The notes under the pieces: generated by a model | The model's database searches: none | Told to the model about the DNA's origin: nothing | What the model saw: only the letters and a program-made list of their open reading frames with translations | Translations under genes and position numbers: made by a program | In this document: piece after piece, positions 61,629 to 64,000 of the stretch | Layout of the letters: every line of letters starts with the position of its first letter | Numbering within the stretch: position 1 is the stretch's first letter | From: Cyclobacteriaceae bacterium | GTDB taxonomy: Bacteria; Bacteroidota; Bacteroidia; Cytophagales; Cyclobacteriaceae | Direction: 5' to 3' | Length of the DNA: 64,000 nt | NCBI GenBank assembly: GCA_026129485.1 | Contig: JAHCHY010000006.1 | Span: 1-64,000, forward strand

Positions 61629-62950
61629 ACGTGTTTGATCCCGGTTCCGGCACCTCGCTGATCGATTCTGCAACCACGTTATTCTGGTTCAGAAGAGATC
61701 TGCGCCTGCAGGATAATGCCGGGTTATACCACGCGCTCAAACACCATACGCATGTAATCGGCATCTTTATTTTCGATACCGGGATCCTGGGAAAGCTGGA
61801 AGATAAAGCCGATGCGCGGGTAGAATTTATTCTTCAATCACTAACCTATCTCCAGCAACAACTGGTTGAATTGGGTTCTTCTCTCCTCGTGCTTCACGGC
61901 AAACCGGTTGATATTTATAAAAAATTAAGCCCCAAAGCTATTTATGCCAACCACGATTACGAGCCGTATGCAACCCAGCGTGATGAAGCAATAAGAAAGA
62001 TGCTGGAACAAGGGAATATTGCTTTCAAGACCTTTAAGGACCAGGTAATATTTGAAAAAGAGGAAGTGCTGAAAGATAATGGAAAGCCTTACACGGTGTT
62101 TACCCCGTATAGCCGCAAGTGGAAAGCGCTGCTCAATCCATTTTACATGAAGTCATACCCAACGGAAAAATATTTCAGCTCATTCAAAAAAATAAAGCCG
62201 GCTGCATTACCTGCACTGCACGATATCGGATTCAGGCCCTCGGGTATTTCATTTCCGGGGCGTGTGATCAAACAAACTGTTATAGACCGGTATGATAAGC
62301 AACGTAACTTTCCCGCTGTTGAAGGCACGACAAAGCTGGGCGTTCACCTTCGGTTTGGCACCGTAAGCATTCGCAGGCTTGTACAGGTGGCCCTGAAAAA
62401 AAACGAAGTCTGGCTAAACGAATTGATCTGGCGCGATTTCTACCAGATGATTTTGTGGCACTTTCCTCACGTAGAAACAAAAGCTTTTAAGCCCGCTTAC
62501 GATAATATTGAGTGGCGCAACCATGCAGATGAGTTTAACGCGTGGTGCAACGGCTGCACCGGTTACCCGGTTGTAGATGCCGGTATGCGCGAGCTAAATA
62601 CTACCGGTTTTATGCACAACCGGGTACGTATGATTGTGGCCAGCTTTCTCACCAAGCATTTACTGATTGACTGGCGCTGGGGCGAGGCTTACTTTGCCCA
62701 AAAGCTGCTCGACTTCGATCTGGCTGCCAACAACGGTGGCTGGCAATGGGCTGCAGGTTCGGGTTGCGATGCAGCGCCTTATTTTCGGGTTTTCAATCCC
62801 GAGCTTCAAACCGAAAAATTCGACCCTGAACGAAACTATATCAAACGCTGGGTACCGGAAGCCGGAACCCATGCGTATCCAAAGCCAATTGTTGAACACA
62901 GGTTTGCCCGTAACAGGGCCCTGAAAGCTTATAAAGCAGCTTTAGGCTAA
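61625..62950 (+). CDS. phr: Deoxyribodipyrimidine photolyase (class I)
   Basis: Light-driven repair of UV-induced pyrimidine dimers. The 441-residue protein has the N-terminal antenna-binding fold (LFWFRRDLRLQDNAGLYHAL, about 18-37) and the FAD-binding helical domain (about 220-441) with WRDFYQMILWHFPH, CTGYPVVDAGMREL, TGFMHNRVRMIVASFL, and DLAANNGGWQWAAGSGCDAAPYFRVFNP in separate segments. Start is TTG overlapping the idi stop (TTGA); a GTG two codons later is possible. CPD photolyase is more likely than cryptochrome because the FAD-site and substrate-binding Trp/Met positions look canonical, but this is not proven. Confidence 0.92.
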   Translation: MNVFDPGSGTSLIDSATTLFWFRRDLRLQDNAGLYHALKHHTHVIGIFIFDTGILGKLEDKADARVEFILQSLTYLQQQLVELGSSLLVLHGKPVDIYKKLSPKAIYANHDYEPYATQRDEAIRKMLEQGNIAFKTFKDQVIFEKEEVLKDNGKPYTVFTPYSRKWKALLNPFYMKSYPTEKYFSSFKKIKPAALPALHDIGFRPSGISFPGRVIKQTVIDRYDKQRNFPAVEGTTKLGVHLRFGTVSIRRLVQVALKKNEVWLNELIWRDFYQMILWHFPHVETKAFKPAYDNIEWRNHADEFNAWCNGCTGYPVVDAGMRELNTTGFMHNRVRMIVASFLTKHLLIDWRWGEAYFAQKLLDFDLAANNGGWQWAAGSGCDAAPYFRVFNPELQTEKFDPERNYIKRWVPEAGTHAYPKPIVEHRFARNRALKAYKAALG

Positions 62951-63007
62951 CAAAACTCTTTACCCGGTTGCGTGTTATACCTATATGAAATAAGCAAAAA
63001 TTAACAC

Positions 63008-63159
63008 ATGAAGTGTATTCGATATCTCAAAAGCAGTTTTTGCTGATCCCGTTGACACAAGTGTGGGAGTTTTTCCAACATGCTCATGTCATTTTTGCTG
63101 GCCGCAAGGTTAGTCGTATTTTTGATTACCGGTATAAAACGCTGGAAAGCATACTTTAA
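63008..63159 (+). pseudogene. Decayed SRPBCC (START-like) family gene
   Basis: The gap between phr and crtZ contains a gene remnant. After ATG (63008) the frame reads KCIRYLKS and then shifts by one base; the continuing frame from 63034 reads QFLLIPLTQVWEFFQHAH, directly joined to VIFAGRKVSRIFDYRYKTLE and SIL, then stop at 63157-63159. The first part matches the start of SRPBCC ligand-binding proteins (xQFLPIxLxxxWEFF) and the last part their end (RxIFDYRYxxLExxL). About 100 central residues are missing. So the gene has suffered one frameshift and a large internal deletion. Confidence 0.8.
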
Positions 63160-63170
63160 AAAGTAAAGTC

Positions 63171-63665
63171 ATGGATTGGAAATTAATTCTGCTTTGTTCT
63201 TTCATAACGATCGGGACTTTTCTGTTCTGGGAATTTATTGCCTGGTTCACGCACAAATACATTATGCATGGTTTTTTGTGGGTGTGGCACAAATCGCACC
63301 ACACGGTACACGATCATACGCTGGAAAAAAATGACTGGTTTGCCGTGGTGTTCAGCCTTCCATCAATCGGAATCTTCTACTACTTCAGCTTAGTAAAGTA
63401 CAATCCATATATGCTTGCGGTAGGTCTTGGTATTTTCTGTTACGGATTGTTTTACCTGATCTTCCATGACATTATTGTGCATCAGCGCATCAAATGGCGA
63501 CCGGACAAACGAAGCAGGTATTTGCAGCGTATGATTCATGCGCATTATATTCATCACGCCAAACACACCAAAGAAGATTGCGAAGCATTTGGCTTTTTGT
63601 ATGCCCCTAAAAAATATGAGCCCGGTAAGTTTGTATTTAAGAACAAGCGGCAGGAAACACAGTAG
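63171..63665 (+). CDS. crtZ: Beta-carotene hydroxylase (sterol desaturase superfamily)
   Basis: Adds 3-hydroxyl groups to beta-ionone rings, giving zeaxanthin. A 164-residue membrane di-iron enzyme with His clusters H28-x4-H33 (HKYIMH), H40-x2-HH44 (HKSHH), HDIIVHQ near 104-110 and HYIHHAKH near 124-131, and three to four hydrophobic segments. Length and pattern fit bacterial CrtZ. It lies just after the SRPBCC remnant and before the lycopene cyclase. Confidence 0.9.
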   Translation: MDWKLILLCSFITIGTFLFWEFIAWFTHKYIMHGFLWVWHKSHHTVHDHTLEKNDWFAVVFSLPSIGIFYYFSLVKYNPYMLAVGLGIFCYGLFYLIFHDIIVHQRIKWRPDKRSRYLQRMIHAHYIHHAKHTKEDCEAFGFLYAPKKYEPGKFVFKNKRQETQ

Positions 63666-63712
63666 AGGCCGGGGGTTAGAAGTTGGAAGTCAGACTAATT
63701 AAATAATCCAGG

Positions 63713-64000
63713 TTGAAAGAAAACTATCTCTATCTCGCAGTTGATTTTTTCTCCATCATCTTCCCGTTTCTGTTTAGCTTTTATTCCAAAGCAAACTTTT
63801 CAAAGAAATGGCGTTACCTGTGGGTGGCCATTTTAATTCCGGCTATCCTTTTTATCGGGTGGGATGAATGGTTCACCCGAATGGGCATCTGGGGCTTTAC
63901 CCCGCGTTACCTTACAGGGATTTACGTATCCTCACTGCCGGTGGAGGAGATCCTGTTCTTCATCTGCATACCGTATGCCTGCGTGTTTACTTACGAAGCC
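63713..64000 (+). CDS. Lycopene cyclase (CrtYcd type), 5' part only
   Basis: The window cuts this gene after 96 codons. From TTG at 63713 the product begins [21 protein letters not shown], a membrane helix, and contains [19 protein letters not shown] then [18 protein letters not shown] near residues 74-91, the PxE(E)xxFF signature of heterodimeric/fused lycopene cyclase domain proteins. It cyclises lycopene ends to beta-carotene, the substrate for CrtZ. An AT-rich region 5' of the TTG carries no ATG alternative in frame. Confidence 0.88.
   Translation, partial: MKENYLYLAVDFFSIIFPFLFSFYSKANFSKKWRYLWVAILIPAILFIGWDEWFTRMGIWGFTPRYLTGIYVSSLPVEEILFFICIPYACVFTYEA

Noticed and set aside
1-64000. CRISPR array, prophage, integron or secretion/defence island.
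   Set aside because: No regularly spaced direct repeats, no cas, integrase, transposase, phage or restriction genes were seen; only the small MITE-like element indicates mobility.

Overview
This window comes from a chromosome of a Bacteroidota bacterium, most likely of the order Cytophagales. The evidence is the gene content (TonB-dependent receptors with carboxypeptidase-like N-terminal domains, a DUF4249 partner lipoprotein, DUF3667, head-GIN DUF2807, glutamine synthetase III, LytS/LytTR pair) and several promoters of the Bacteroidota type (TTG/TTTG about 17-21 nt upstream of TAnnTTTG). Gene density is high, intergenic gaps are short, and there is no rRNA, CRISPR array, prophage or intact insertion sequence. 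One tRNA (Gln, anticodon TTG) is present.

1-11500 is mostly core metabolism and housekeeping: PEP carboxylase, a DUF4136 lipoprotein, tRNA-Gln, PRPP synthetase, ribosomal L25, peptidyl-tRNA hydrolase, a class III aminotransferase, an AI-2E family permease, then on the minus strand the pyruvate dehydrogenase E2, a Uma2 protein and HslV in one tight run. 11500-32400 is envelope and signalling: a metalloprotease/propeller/outer-membrane-barrel giant behind a TonB receptor/DUF4249 pair, a bestrophin channel, an SPFH/membrane/ribbon-helix-helix operon, and a minus-strand run TonB receptor - TPR - CPBP protease - LytS kinase - LytTR regulator - DUF3667. A 123-bp MITE-like element with perfect 20-bp inverted ends and a 7-bp target duplication sits at 28776-28898.

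32500-53100 holds leuS (with foreign-looking internal segments), fabH, a four-gene set that looks like D-amino-acid/dipeptide catabolism (GntP permease, RidA-like, D-threonine-aldolase-like, M19 dipeptidase), an S41 protease, glutamine synthetase III, a TerB-like protein, a YtcJ-type amidohydrolase, an LtaS-like sulfatase-fold transferase and a CapA-like protein. 52400-57200 carries two genes of the ligase-associated DNA repair set (PdeM nuclease, Lhr-like helicase) split by a phosphate permease whose promoter carries a Pho-box-like direct repeat.

57200-64000 is the most interesting region: a carotenoid operon apparently controlled by light. A MerR-type regulator retains all cobalamin-binding residues of the CarH photoreceptors (Wx9EH and ExHxxG). 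Immediately downstream, two copies of the same operator (TTGTTTAAT-N14-ATTAAACAA/T), exactly 63 bp apart, bracket and overlap the promoter of an ECF sigma factor, followed by crtI, crtB, idi, a DNA photolyase, a decayed SRPBCC gene, crtZ and the start of a lycopene cyclase gene cut by the window edge. The likely logic is: in the dark the adenosylcobalamin-bound regulator occupies the twin operators; light releases it, and sigma factor, carotenoid enzymes and photolyase are produced together.
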